This document shows positions 17,632 to 24,424 of a stretch of 64,000 nt of DNA, in pieces. Position numbers and translations under genes: made by a program. The DNA is taken from positions 2,956,001 through 3,020,000 of the forward strand of contig OX638333.1 of NCBI GenBank assembly GCA_951812895.1, read 5' to 3'. The DNA comes from an uncultured Roseovarius sp. Lineage in GTDB: Bacteria > Pseudomonadota > Alphaproteobacteria > Rhodobacterales > Rhodobacteraceae. Each line of letters begins with the position of its first letter. Position 1 is the first letter of the stretch. The notes beneath the pieces were generated by a model, which saw nothing but the letters and a program-made list of their open reading frames with translations, had not been told where the DNA came from and did not search any database.

Positions 17632-18741
17632 TCAGCCTTCGTAGATTGCGGTGGGTGCGCCAAGCGCCGCAGGGTCCGGGGTGACGCCGAGGCCCGGGGA
17701 GGAGGGAGGCGCGGCAAAGCCCGAGACATTGCGCGCGCCCTGTCCCGGGACGGGGTCGGTGGCAAGGTGATAGTGGCAGAGCCAGCTGGCGAGGCGGTTG
17801 GCATCAGGTGTGGAGGCGGCAAGGTGAATAGCGACGGTATCGGCGAGAGCCGAGCCGCCGACGTCTTCGATATGCATCTGCCAGCCGACGGAGACGCCGA
17901 AATCGCGAATCTGGCGTGATTTTGTCAGCCCACCCAAACGATTGGGTTTGACCTTGACCCCTTCGCAGGCGTTGCGTTTCCAGGCCTCCAGGTGATCCTG
18001 AAGCGAGTGCATACATTCATCCAGCAGGATTGGATTGGCGACGCGTGCGGCGACATGGGCGCATTGATCCAGTGTTTCGCAGGGTTGTTCAACCCAGTCG
18101 CGGGCGCCGACCGAATTCAGCACCTCGATCGCAGTGGCCGGTTGCCAAGCGCGGTTGACATCAAAGGTGACGCGGTGGCCGGCGGGCAGGGCAGCAGAAA
18201 TTGCTTCGATCCGGGCAATGTCAGCCGCGATATCGGTGCCACCCACCTTGGCCGAATGTACGGTGTAGCCTTTGGCCGCAGCCTGTTCGATCAGGATGAT
18301 CATTTCGTCGGGCGTACCGGTAGAAATGGAGGAGTTCACTGCAACCGGGGTGGCGTCAGAACCGCCAAGCAGTTGCCAGAGGGGCAGGCCGGAGACCTGA
18401 CCGAGAATATCCCAGCAGGCGATGTCGATGGCGGATTTCACGTAAAGATGCCCTGGGAGCTGAATGTCCATTACCCGGTTGATGTGATCCAAGCTGCGCG
18501 GGTCCTGTCCGATCAATGCGGGTGCGAGGGTTTCGATGCCGGCCCGGATGCCCGGCCCGTGAGCAGGCAGGTAGGTATGGCCCCAGGGGCAACCTTCGCC
18601 CCACCCGCAGACACCTTCGTCTGTGTCGATGCGGACGAAAGTGCTGTCGAGCCGTTCGAATTTCAGCCGCCCGCCGGAGAGCCAGTAGGGTGCGTTAAGG
18701 GGCAGGTCGAGCTGCCAGACAGTGATGCGGGTGATCTTCAC
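17632..18741 (-). CDS. Enolase-superfamily protein, B type
   Basis: 369 residues from a GTG at 18741. The reading frame stays open to 18807, but starting at 18741 aligns the N-terminus (VKITRITVWQ) with its paralogues. Metal ligands Asp194 (TFDVNR), Glu218 (VEQPC) and Asp241 (LLDEC); lysines Lys165 (HSAKVGG) and Lys263/Lys265 (GVKVKPNRLGG). It shares with the gene at 20332-21456 the N-terminal LSGGR loop and the HSxK form of the first lysine motif, so the two form a B subfamily distinct from the A-type pair. MLE-type racemase, epimerase or dehydratase chemistry on a carboxylate is expected. It follows the small cupin gene by 79 bp. Confidence 0.85.
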   Translation of the reverse strand: MKITRITVWQLDLPLNAPYWLSGGRLKFERLDSTFVRIDTDEGVCGWGEGCPWGHTYLPAHGPGIRAGIETLAPALIGQDPRSLDHINRVMDIQLPGHLYVKSAIDIACWDILGQVSGLPLWQLLGGSDATPVAVNSSISTGTPDEMIILIEQAAAKGYTVHSAKVGGTDIAADIARIEAISAALPAGHRVTFDVNRAWQPATAIEVLNSVGARDWVEQPCETLDQCAHVAARVANPILLDECMHSLQDHLEAWKRNACEGVKVKPNRLGGLTKSRQIRDFGVSVGWQMHIEDVGGSALADTVAIHLAASTPDANRLASWLCHYHLATDPVPGQGARNVSGFAAPPSSPGLGVTPDPAALGAPTAIYEG

Positions 18742-18820
18742 GCGGAGGTCCCCCGTTGCAGGCGTATCTTCGGTAGGGAAGCCGCAACATGAGTATTTGA
18801 AGAACACTGAAAGCGGGGGA

Positions 18821-19105
18821 TCATTTCAGCTCTACCTCTACAAAGGACATGGGCTCTGAACCCGCGTTGATGACATTGTGAGAAACACCGGCTTCCCGGC
18901 GGTAAGCGGTACCCGCTGGGATCGTGACTTCGCGCGTGTCGCCGCCGGGCTCTTCGAGGCGCATGTGGCAATCGGTCAGGGTGGTGATGACATAGTCAAA
19001 TTCATGCACATGCCAGCCGGTGTCCTGTCCGGGTTGGAAGTCAAAACGGGTGACCCGGGTGCGTTCGTCATCGATTAGCTGGGTTGCGGCGCAATTTGTG
19101 CTCAT
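18821..19105 (-). CDS. Small single-domain cupin
   Basis: 94 residues, one cupin barrel: GQDTGWHVHEFDYVITTLTDC gives the first motif (HVHEFDY) and AGVSHNVIN the second His. No signal peptide. Unlike the DddQ-like proteins it lacks the N-terminal helical region and the HxHxxEExY motif. Its ATG overlaps the stop of the A-type enolase gene upstream (ATGA, 19102-19105), so it is translationally coupled. Such tiny cupins often bind a metal and a small acid and may act as isomerases or as binding/regulatory proteins; the exact role is unknown. Confidence 0.82.
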   Translation of the reverse strand: MSTNCAATQLIDDERTRVTRFDFQPGQDTGWHVHEFDYVITTLTDCHMRLEEPGGDTREVTIPAGTAYRREAGVSHNVINAGSEPMSFVEVELK

Positions 19106-20214
19106 AATGGGTCTCCGTAGAGTGCGACAGGTGTGCCGAGGCTATCGAAATCCGGCACAACACCAAGCCCTGGTGTGTCGGTGGCATAGAGTTTTCCGGA
19201 ACTGGTCTTAGGACCGCCAATTCCGGTTGAGCGGGTGTTGTAATTCATGAGGTCAGTGGAATTGATCAGGAATTCCTCGGGCGTTGAGGCCGCGAAATGG
19301 GCGACTGCAGCGCTGGTAATTTCGCCGCCCCAGGTGTCCTCAGACACAACGGGAATGCGATTTTCGATCAGGTAATCGCGAACGCGACGTGCTTTGGACA
19401 ACCCGCCAAGATTGGAGATTTTGAGACAGCACATTTCTGCGCCATGATCTGCGACGATGCGCTGTGCAGCGTGGGTGCCGGTGACGCATTCATCGAGTTT
19501 CATTGGTTGAGTGGCCACGCGGCGAACCTGCTGGCATTCTTCGTAGGTTTTGCAGGGCTGTTCGAGGATGAAGTCGAGATCTTTGGTTGCGCGCGCCACC
19601 CGAATGGCGTTGTCGACGCGCCAGCCCTGATTTGCGTCGGCCATTGCCTTTTCACCGGCTTGGAGCAGCGGTACGGTTTCACGGATGCGGTCGATATCGG
19701 CGGCCCAGTCGGCCCCGACCTTGATCTGGAACTGGCGATAGCCCGCGGTGCGGTGGCGGTCGAGTTCGGCGATGGTTTCGGGAACCGAGCGTTGCGGGGC
19801 CACACGGTACATTGGCGCGCCATCGGTGAGTTTGCCACCCATGAGCATCCACACTGGTTGATCCGTTGCTTTGCCGAGAATGTCCCAGAAGGCGGCATCG
19901 AAGGGCGCCTTGGCGTAGCCATGTCCCTGGACAAGGTGATCCATCAGGCGTTCCACCCGAGCGACCTGGCGCGGGTCTTCACCGAGCAGATGGGGGGCAA
20001 TGAGGCGAGCCAGCGCATCGACGCCTTCGGAATGAGCGACCATGTAGTTTTCGCCGCAGGGGGTGAATTCGCCACAGCCCTGAAGGCCCGCGTCTGTGTC
20101 TATAACAACGACAGAGGCGCGGGCCACGGCAATCGCGTTACCGGCGCCCCAGCTATAGCTGCCGTCAACATAAGGAAGGTCGGTTTTGTAGAGGCGGATG
20201 CGGGTGATTTTCAT
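19102..20214 (-). CDS. Enolase-superfamily protein, A type (second copy)
   Basis: 370 residues. Mg2+ ligands Asp193 (ADANQG), Glu218 (LEQPC), Asp241 (KLDEC); lysines Lys165 (QIKVG) and Lys265 (LKISNLGG). Overall arrangement equals that of cis-3-hydroxy-L-proline dehydratases and hydroxyproline betaine epimerases of the MLE subgroup. It has the same MKITRI start and Gln-x-Lys motif as the gene at 16414-17517, but the capping-domain residues that select the substrate differ (YSWGAGNAIAV here, YYMADGKTCDQ there), so the two probably take different substrates. It is separated from the upstream B-type gene by an intergenic repeat and overlaps the small cupin gene. Confidence 0.85.
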   Translation of the reverse strand: MKITRIRLYKTDLPYVDGSYSWGAGNAIAVARASVVVIDTDAGLQGCGEFTPCGENYMVAHSEGVDALARLIAPHLLGEDPRQVARVERLMDHLVQGHGYAKAPFDAAFWDILGKATDQPVWMLMGGKLTDGAPMYRVAPQRSVPETIAELDRHRTAGYRQFQIKVGADWAADIDRIRETVPLLQAGEKAMADANQGWRVDNAIRVARATKDLDFILEQPCKTYEECQQVRRVATQPMKLDECVTGTHAAQRIVADHGAEMCCLKISNLGGLSKARRVRDYLIENRIPVVSEDTWGGEITSAAVAHFAASTPEEFLINSTDLMNYNTRSTGIGGPKTSSGKLYATDTPGLGVVPDFDSLGTPVALYGDPL

Positions 20215-20257
20215 GGACTGGTCCCGGGCGTTTGCGCCGCCATTGGCGTCGCCGGAG

Positions 20258-20324
20258 GCAGGGGGCGTTGCCCCCTCTGCGGCTGTGCCGCATTCACCCC
20301 CAGGATTTTTTTGGCAAGAAGAAA
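20258..20324. repeat. Intergenic repeat, copy 2
   Basis: Second copy of the element at 17552-17621, in the same orientation and in the equivalent place, between a B-type stop (20332) and an A-type start (20214). It differs by a few substitutions and small indels, mainly in the first hairpin loop and the T-rich stretch. Confidence 0.8.
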
Positions 20325-20331
20325 CATTTGG

Positions 20332-21456
20332 TCAGTTCCTGTAGGTGGCGACTGGATCGCGCAAAAGGCTTCTGTCCGGCTGGATGCCGAGGCCGGGCTG
20401 GGTGGGGGCAGCGGCGCCGCCATTGATGATGGGGGCATCGAGCGAAGCGGTTGAAAGGGTGACCATGGCGCGGGGGTCAAGTGCGCAACGCAGCAGGTTC
20501 CGGTGGGTGGATTGGGCGATGTGCAGGATTGCGGCGAAGGAAATTTCAGAGCCGACCGTGTCTTGAATGGACATGACCATGCCGGCCGAGGCGGCAAGTG
20601 TTCGCTGGCGGATCATCGGGGTGATGCCGCCCTGTTTGGAAACTTTCAGGCCGACGCCGTCGCAGGTGTCCTGTGCGATGGCGTGGATCAGATCGGCCTC
20701 TGACCGGATGAGTTCATCGAGCAGGATCGGGACAGAGCAGTGCGCGCGGAGAGATTGAGTCTCGCGCCATGTGGCACAGGGTGCTTCGAGGACGAAGTCG
20801 AGGCCCTCCGGCAGTAGGGCCAGCATGCGCAGGGCGTGTTCCGGGGTCAGGCCATTGTTGGCATCGGCCAGAAACCATTCGCCGGGCTGACGATCGGTGA
20901 GGCAGGCGCGAATGCGCTCGGCATCAAGCTGTGGTCCGCCTTCGGCTTCCGTGGCGCCGATCTTGATGGAATGGCCGGTGAACCCTTCTGAGCGGTGCGC
21001 CGCGACTTTGGCGCGCATTGCGTCGGGCGTGTCGCCGCCGATGGAGGAGATGACCGGGACCGGTTCTGTGATGCGACCGCCGAGCATATCGCAGAGCGGC
21101 AGGCCCGTGGACTTTGCCGCGATGTCCCAGCAGGCGACATCGAGTGCGCAGCGCGCATCGCGGTGGCCGCGCAGGGTATTGCGCATGGTGTCCCACAGGC
21201 GGTCGTGATGACGCGGGTCGAGGCCGATCAGGACGGGCGCGAGCAGGTCTATTCCGGCACGTGTGCCCCCTGGGTGTGCTGCGATGTAAGTGGAGCCAAA
21301 GGGTGTGCTTTCGCCCCAGCCTTCGGTTCCACAGTCGGTGATCACGCGGGCGATAGTGGCGTCATAGCTGGTATACTCCCGCCCGCCTGACAGCCGGTAA
21401 ACCCCGCCGCGCACGGGCAGATCAACCTGGTAAATCTCGATCCGGGCTATTTTCAT
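20332..21456 (-). CDS. Enolase-superfamily protein, B type (second copy)
   Basis: 374 residues. Ligands Asp198 (ADANNG), Glu224 (LEAPC) and Asp247 (LLDEL), lysines Lys165 (HSIKIGA) and Lys271 (GLKVSKQGG). A small insertion (EAEGGPQL, about residue 170) shifts the numbering after the first lysine relative to its paralogues. It shares LSGGR and HSxK with the gene at 17632-18741. The usual EQP of the second ligand loop is EAP here. Its ATG overlaps the stop of the DddQ-like gene upstream (ATGA, 21453-21456). Same fold and chemistry as the other three; substrate unknown. Confidence 0.85.
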   Translation of the reverse strand: MKIARIEIYQVDLPVRGGVYRLSGGREYTSYDATIARVITDCGTEGWGESTPFGSTYIAAHPGGTRAGIDLLAPVLIGLDPRHHDRLWDTMRNTLRGHRDARCALDVACWDIAAKSTGLPLCDMLGGRITEPVPVISSIGGDTPDAMRAKVAAHRSEGFTGHSIKIGATEAEGGPQLDAERIRACLTDRQPGEWFLADANNGLTPEHALRMLALLPEGLDFVLEAPCATWRETQSLRAHCSVPILLDELIRSEADLIHAIAQDTCDGVGLKVSKQGGITPMIRQRTLAASAGMVMSIQDTVGSEISFAAILHIAQSTHRNLLRCALDPRAMVTLSTASLDAPIINGGAAAPTQPGLGIQPDRSLLRDPVATYRN

Positions 21457-22046
21457 GCCGTCATCCTTGGATCAGCGGCCAAACCGTCGCCGCGCCAGAG
21501 CACAAAGACCAGAAGCGGCTTATCCGAGGTGGAAAGGGCGTGCGGCTGTTCTGATGGGTGAAACCGGGTTCCGCCGGGGCCGAGGGTAAGAGTTTCGGCG
21601 CCATCAAGACGGAATTCGCCCGCGCCGGAGACAATGGTATAAAGCTCTTCTGGTTCATGTTGGTGGCGGCCGTAGTCGAGCCCTGGACCCCAGTAACCGA
21701 CGGTCATGCGGATCTGTTGGGAGTGGAAATGCCCGGTGGGTCCGGCAAGTTCGAACCAGCCAAAGCGTTTGAGAAAGTCGCAACCGACCTCGTCTTCGGT
21801 GTATGTGAGACGCCACTCTGCGAAAGGAGCTGTGGCCAGAAGGGCATCGCGCAGAGAACGGCTTGTGTCGTTGGCTGTGCCGGGGTCTTTGGTGAGGTGG
21901 GCAATCACACTTTGCGGGACCGGTGGGCGACCGGCCCAAGTTAAATCATCGGGCCAGTCGGCAAACTCTTGCATTGCCGGAAGCGCCATATACCATTCGT
22001 GGGCAGCGGCGAGTAACTTATCAAAGGTAGCCCGTGCTGTGGTCAC
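21453..22046 (-). CDS. dddQ: DddQ-like cupin (DMSP-lyase-like family), copy 1
   Basis: 197 residues: a helical N-terminal region followed by one cupin barrel. The metal/catalytic motif HxHxxEExY is present as RHQHEPEELY (His128, His130, Glu134, Tyr136), with the later His at FHPSEQPHA (His169) and the family ending VLWRGDGL. In DddQ the Tyr of this motif is the base that splits DMSP into DMS and acrylate. Family members can show weak DMSP activity and their native substrate is disputed. Starts with GTG that overlaps the stop of copy 2 (GTGA). The most diverged of the three copies (Arg in place of the first His of the HHH cluster). Confidence 0.82.
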   Translation of the reverse strand: MTTARATFDKLLAAAHEWYMALPAMQEFADWPDDLTWAGRPPVPQSVIAHLTKDPGTANDTSRSLRDALLATAPFAEWRLTYTEDEVGCDFLKRFGWFELAGPTGHFHSQQIRMTVGYWGPGLDYGRHQHEPEELYTIVSGAGEFRLDGAETLTLGPGGTRFHPSEQPHALSTSDKPLLVFVLWRGDGLAADPRMTA

Positions 22047-22636
22047 AGCAGAACCTCCGGTGCGGTCAGGACGGGTTTGGTGGTCAAGTCACCGCGCCAT
22101 AGAACATAAGTCATGATCGGTTGGTCATGGGTTGTCAGTGCGTGGGGAATGTTTGAGCGGTGGTAAATTGTATTGCCAGAGCTCAACATTCTGGGCTCTT
22201 CACCTGAAATGGCGAACTCGCCCTGGCCCGCAACCACAAGGTAAAGCTCTTCTGCAGGATGATGATGCCAGGGGTAATGCAGGCCTGCGGGAAAATAGAG
22301 AACGAAGCCACGCATCTGATCGGTGGCAAAAGGGGCGTCGCGACCGAGAATTTCGTAGCAGGCAAAGCTGTCCTCAAAATCCTGTCCCAATGGCCCGCCT
22401 TTGTAGGTTTCGCGCCATTGTGCGAGCGGGCCCGCATCGATGAGGGCCTCGCGAAATCCGGCAAGGTGATCAGCGCAGGGTGACCTGTCATTGAGCATGA
22501 GGTCGGCAGCCTTTGACTTGTAAGGTGTGATTGGGTTTTCGGCCAGCGGGGTGGGAAACGGGCAAAACTTTTGCAGCGTGGGCAACTTGTGCACCGCCTG
22601 TGTTTCTCTCAAAAGATTTGTCCAGCGTTGGTCCAT
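22043..22636 (-). CDS. dddQ: DddQ-like cupin, copy 2
   Basis: 197 residues with the same layout as its neighbours. Motif WHHHPAEELY (His124, His126, Glu130, Tyr132) and second-half His165 in NIPHALTT, ending VLWRGDLTT. The whole set of DddQ metal and base residues is present, so lyase chemistry on DMSP or a related onium carboxylate is plausible; activity must be measured. AGGGG lies 9 nt upstream of the ATG, so this gene has its own good initiation site after a 100-bp gap from copy 3. Its stop overlaps the GTG of copy 1. Confidence 0.85.
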   Translation of the reverse strand: MDQRWTNLLRETQAVHKLPTLQKFCPFPTPLAENPITPYKSKAADLMLNDRSPCADHLAGFREALIDAGPLAQWRETYKGGPLGQDFEDSFACYEILGRDAPFATDQMRGFVLYFPAGLHYPWHHHPAEELYLVVAGQGEFAISGEEPRMLSSGNTIYHRSNIPHALTTHDQPIMTYVLWRGDLTTKPVLTAPEVLL

Positions 22637-22736
22637 TAGATGGCCCCTGAATTTTGCGGAAATGATGCTGTGAAAACATTGTTGCCCGCGCTATGGGTTG
22701 GCTCCCTATTCTGGCCCATATTTACGGGATTGGTCT

Positions 22737-23336
22737 TCATCGGAAATCCTTAGCTTGGCTCAGAACCGGAAGGTGATCAAAGCCATTGCGCCATGTGATG
22801 TAGCACAGGACCGGGCTGTCACCGGTTTCCATGGCATGGGGTTGGTTCCTGTCATGCTGTATGGTTTGGCCGGCGCTCAGTGTGACATCGGGTTTGCCGT
22901 GCCGGAAAAACCGCGCACTGCCGGCGACGACAAGATAAGCCTCTTCTGCTATGTGATGATGCCAAGTGTAGTGCAGATTGGCCGGCATATAGAGGATCCA
23001 TGCACCCATTGTGGGGCTGTGAAATCCACCGCCATCCCCGATCAGGCACAGGAACCCGAAACGATCCAGGAAATCCTGGCCAATTCCGGTATCCTTATAA
23101 AGCACCTGCCATTGCGCCAGTGGTGTGGCGGTGATCAGGGCGTGACGAAAGCCATCATTGGGCGAACCCGTCAGTTCTTGATCAGCCTGGAATAGATCAG
23201 CCGCCGGAGTGTGATGCGGTGTCACCTCCTGGGGTGTCAGATCGGTGGGGAATGTGCAAAACGCGCTCATCGCGGCATTGCCGGTGTGCAGATTGCGCGC
23301 TTCGGCGAGCAGGTTATTCCAGGCAGTTCGGCTCAA
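22737..23336 (-). CDS. dddQ: DddQ-like cupin, copy 3
   Basis: 199 residues. Motif WHHHIAEEAY (His126, His128, Glu132, Tyr134) and His167 in NQPHAMET; C-terminus YITWRNGFDHLP deviates from the usual LWRGD ending. It starts with TTG that overlaps the TGA stop of the MDR oxidoreductase gene upstream (TTGA at 23333-23336), an arrangement pointing to coupled but weak initiation. Together with copies 1 and 2 it makes a tandem triplet, whereas the roseobacter clusters I recall carry one or two. The pairwise differences inside the barrel suggest separate substrates rather than simple gene dosage. Confidence 0.83.
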   Translation of the reverse strand: MSRTAWNNLLAEARNLHTGNAAMSAFCTFPTDLTPQEVTPHHTPAADLFQADQELTGSPNDGFRHALITATPLAQWQVLYKDTGIGQDFLDRFGFLCLIGDGGGFHSPTMGAWILYMPANLHYTWHHHIAEEAYLVVAGSARFFRHGKPDVTLSAGQTIQHDRNQPHAMETGDSPVLCYITWRNGFDHLPVLSQAKDFR

Positions 23337-24418
23337 GGTATGACCACGATGTTGCCGGTGTGGCTTTTGTCAATAAAGGCCTGTTGCGCCTCTCGCAGTT
23401 CGGAGAGGGGGTATGTGGCGGCCAGCACTGGTTTGAGGTCGCCGTTTTCGATATATTTGACCAGATTGCCGAGTACGTGCTGCGGCAGGACTGTGGAACC
23501 GGTGAATGTCAGATCGCGCAGGTAAAATGTGCGCAGGTCGAATTCGACGATCGGTCCGGCGATTGCGCCCGCGCATGTATAGCGGCCACCGCGTTCAAGA
23601 ACATCAATCAGATTGGGCCAGTTGTTGCCGCCGACGACATCGGCAACCACAGTGATTTTTTCATCCCGCAAAACCGTGCTGAGGTTTTCCGGAGCCCGGG
23701 GAAGGATGACATCAGGGCCACATTGGGCGACCTCTGCGTGTTTTGATTCCGAGGCCATGGCTATCACCCGCGCGCCGCGGCGTTTGGCCAGTTGGATCAG
23801 GGCGCCGCCAACGCCACCCGATGCACCGGGGACAAGGACTGTGTCGCCGCCATGAACTCCGGCGCGTTCCAACATGCCCTCTGCCGTCGAGTAGCTGCAC
23901 TGGAATGTGGCCAGTTCGGCATCCGACAGATCACTCTCCACCACGGCCACATCGCGGCGATCCGCCATGGTGTACTCGGCGTATCCGCCATCTTTTTCGC
24001 TGCCGAAATAGCCGGTTTTGTCCTTGTTGTCGGGATCATCCCAATCCCGCATCCAGCCATCAACCATCACCCGATTGCCGATCAGGCCTGCATCGGCATT
24101 CGCGCCGACGGCGACCACCCGGCCCACCGCATCGCCGCCTTGAATGCGCGGGAAGGTCAGCGGGCGACCGCCCCAGGTGGGGTCTTCTTCGTTCACATCC
24201 TCATAAGCGCTGCCAGTGGTGGCATCGTCCACTGCCTTGGAGTACCAGCCCGAGCGGGTGTTCACATCGGTGTTGTTCAGTCCGCAAGCACCGACCTTGA
24301 TCACCACATCATCCGGCCCCGGCGTGGGCGTGGGCCAATCCTCGTGCCAGTGATACATGTCCAGATCACCATGTCCGGTCAGGACCATCGCTTTCATTGT
24401 CTTGGGCAGGTTGGTCAT
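23333..24418 (-). CDS. Medium-chain (MDR) NADPH-dependent alcohol dehydrogenase/quinone-reductase-like protein
   Basis: 361 residues. N-terminal GroES-like part with CGLNNTDVNTRSGWYS; nucleotide-binding loop GASGGVGGALIQLAKRRGARVIAM (about residues 198-222). The structural-zinc Cys cluster of classical alcohol dehydrogenases is absent, so it belongs to the zinc-less side of the superfamily. Reaction is a hydride transfer to or from a small carbonyl, alcohol or enoyl substrate. It lies 6 bp after the DMGDH-like gene and overlaps dddQ copy 3. A role like the acryloyl-CoA reductase AcuI in acrylate detoxification is possible, but the sequence is longer and not clearly AcuI. Confidence 0.85.
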   Translation of the reverse strand: MTNLPKTMKAMVLTGHGDLDMYHWHEDWPTPTPGPDDVVIKVGACGLNNTDVNTRSGWYSKAVDDATTGSAYEDVNEEDPTWGGRPLTFPRIQGGDAVGRVVAVGANADAGLIGNRVMVDGWMRDWDDPDNKDKTGYFGSEKDGGYAEYTMADRRDVAVVESDLSDAELATFQCSYSTAEGMLERAGVHGGDTVLVPGASGGVGGALIQLAKRRGARVIAMASESKHAEVAQCGPDVILPRAPENLSTVLRDEKITVVADVVGGNNWPNLIDVLERGGRYTCAGAIAGPIVEFDLRTFYLRDLTFTGSTVLPQHVLGNLVKYIENGDLKPVLAATYPLSELREAQQAFIDKSHTGNIVVIP

Positions 24419-24424
24419 CAGGGT

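Noticed and set aside
19297-20454. Long plus-strand frame of 385 codons inside the enolase genes
   Set aside because: It is antisense to two genes with intact catalytic motifs and has no ribosome-binding site or family character; GC-rich codon use makes such mirrors.
23333-24418. Acryloyl-CoA reductase AcuI
   Set aside because: Same superfamily, but longer and without sequence marks specific for AcuI that I could confirm; kept as an alternative only.
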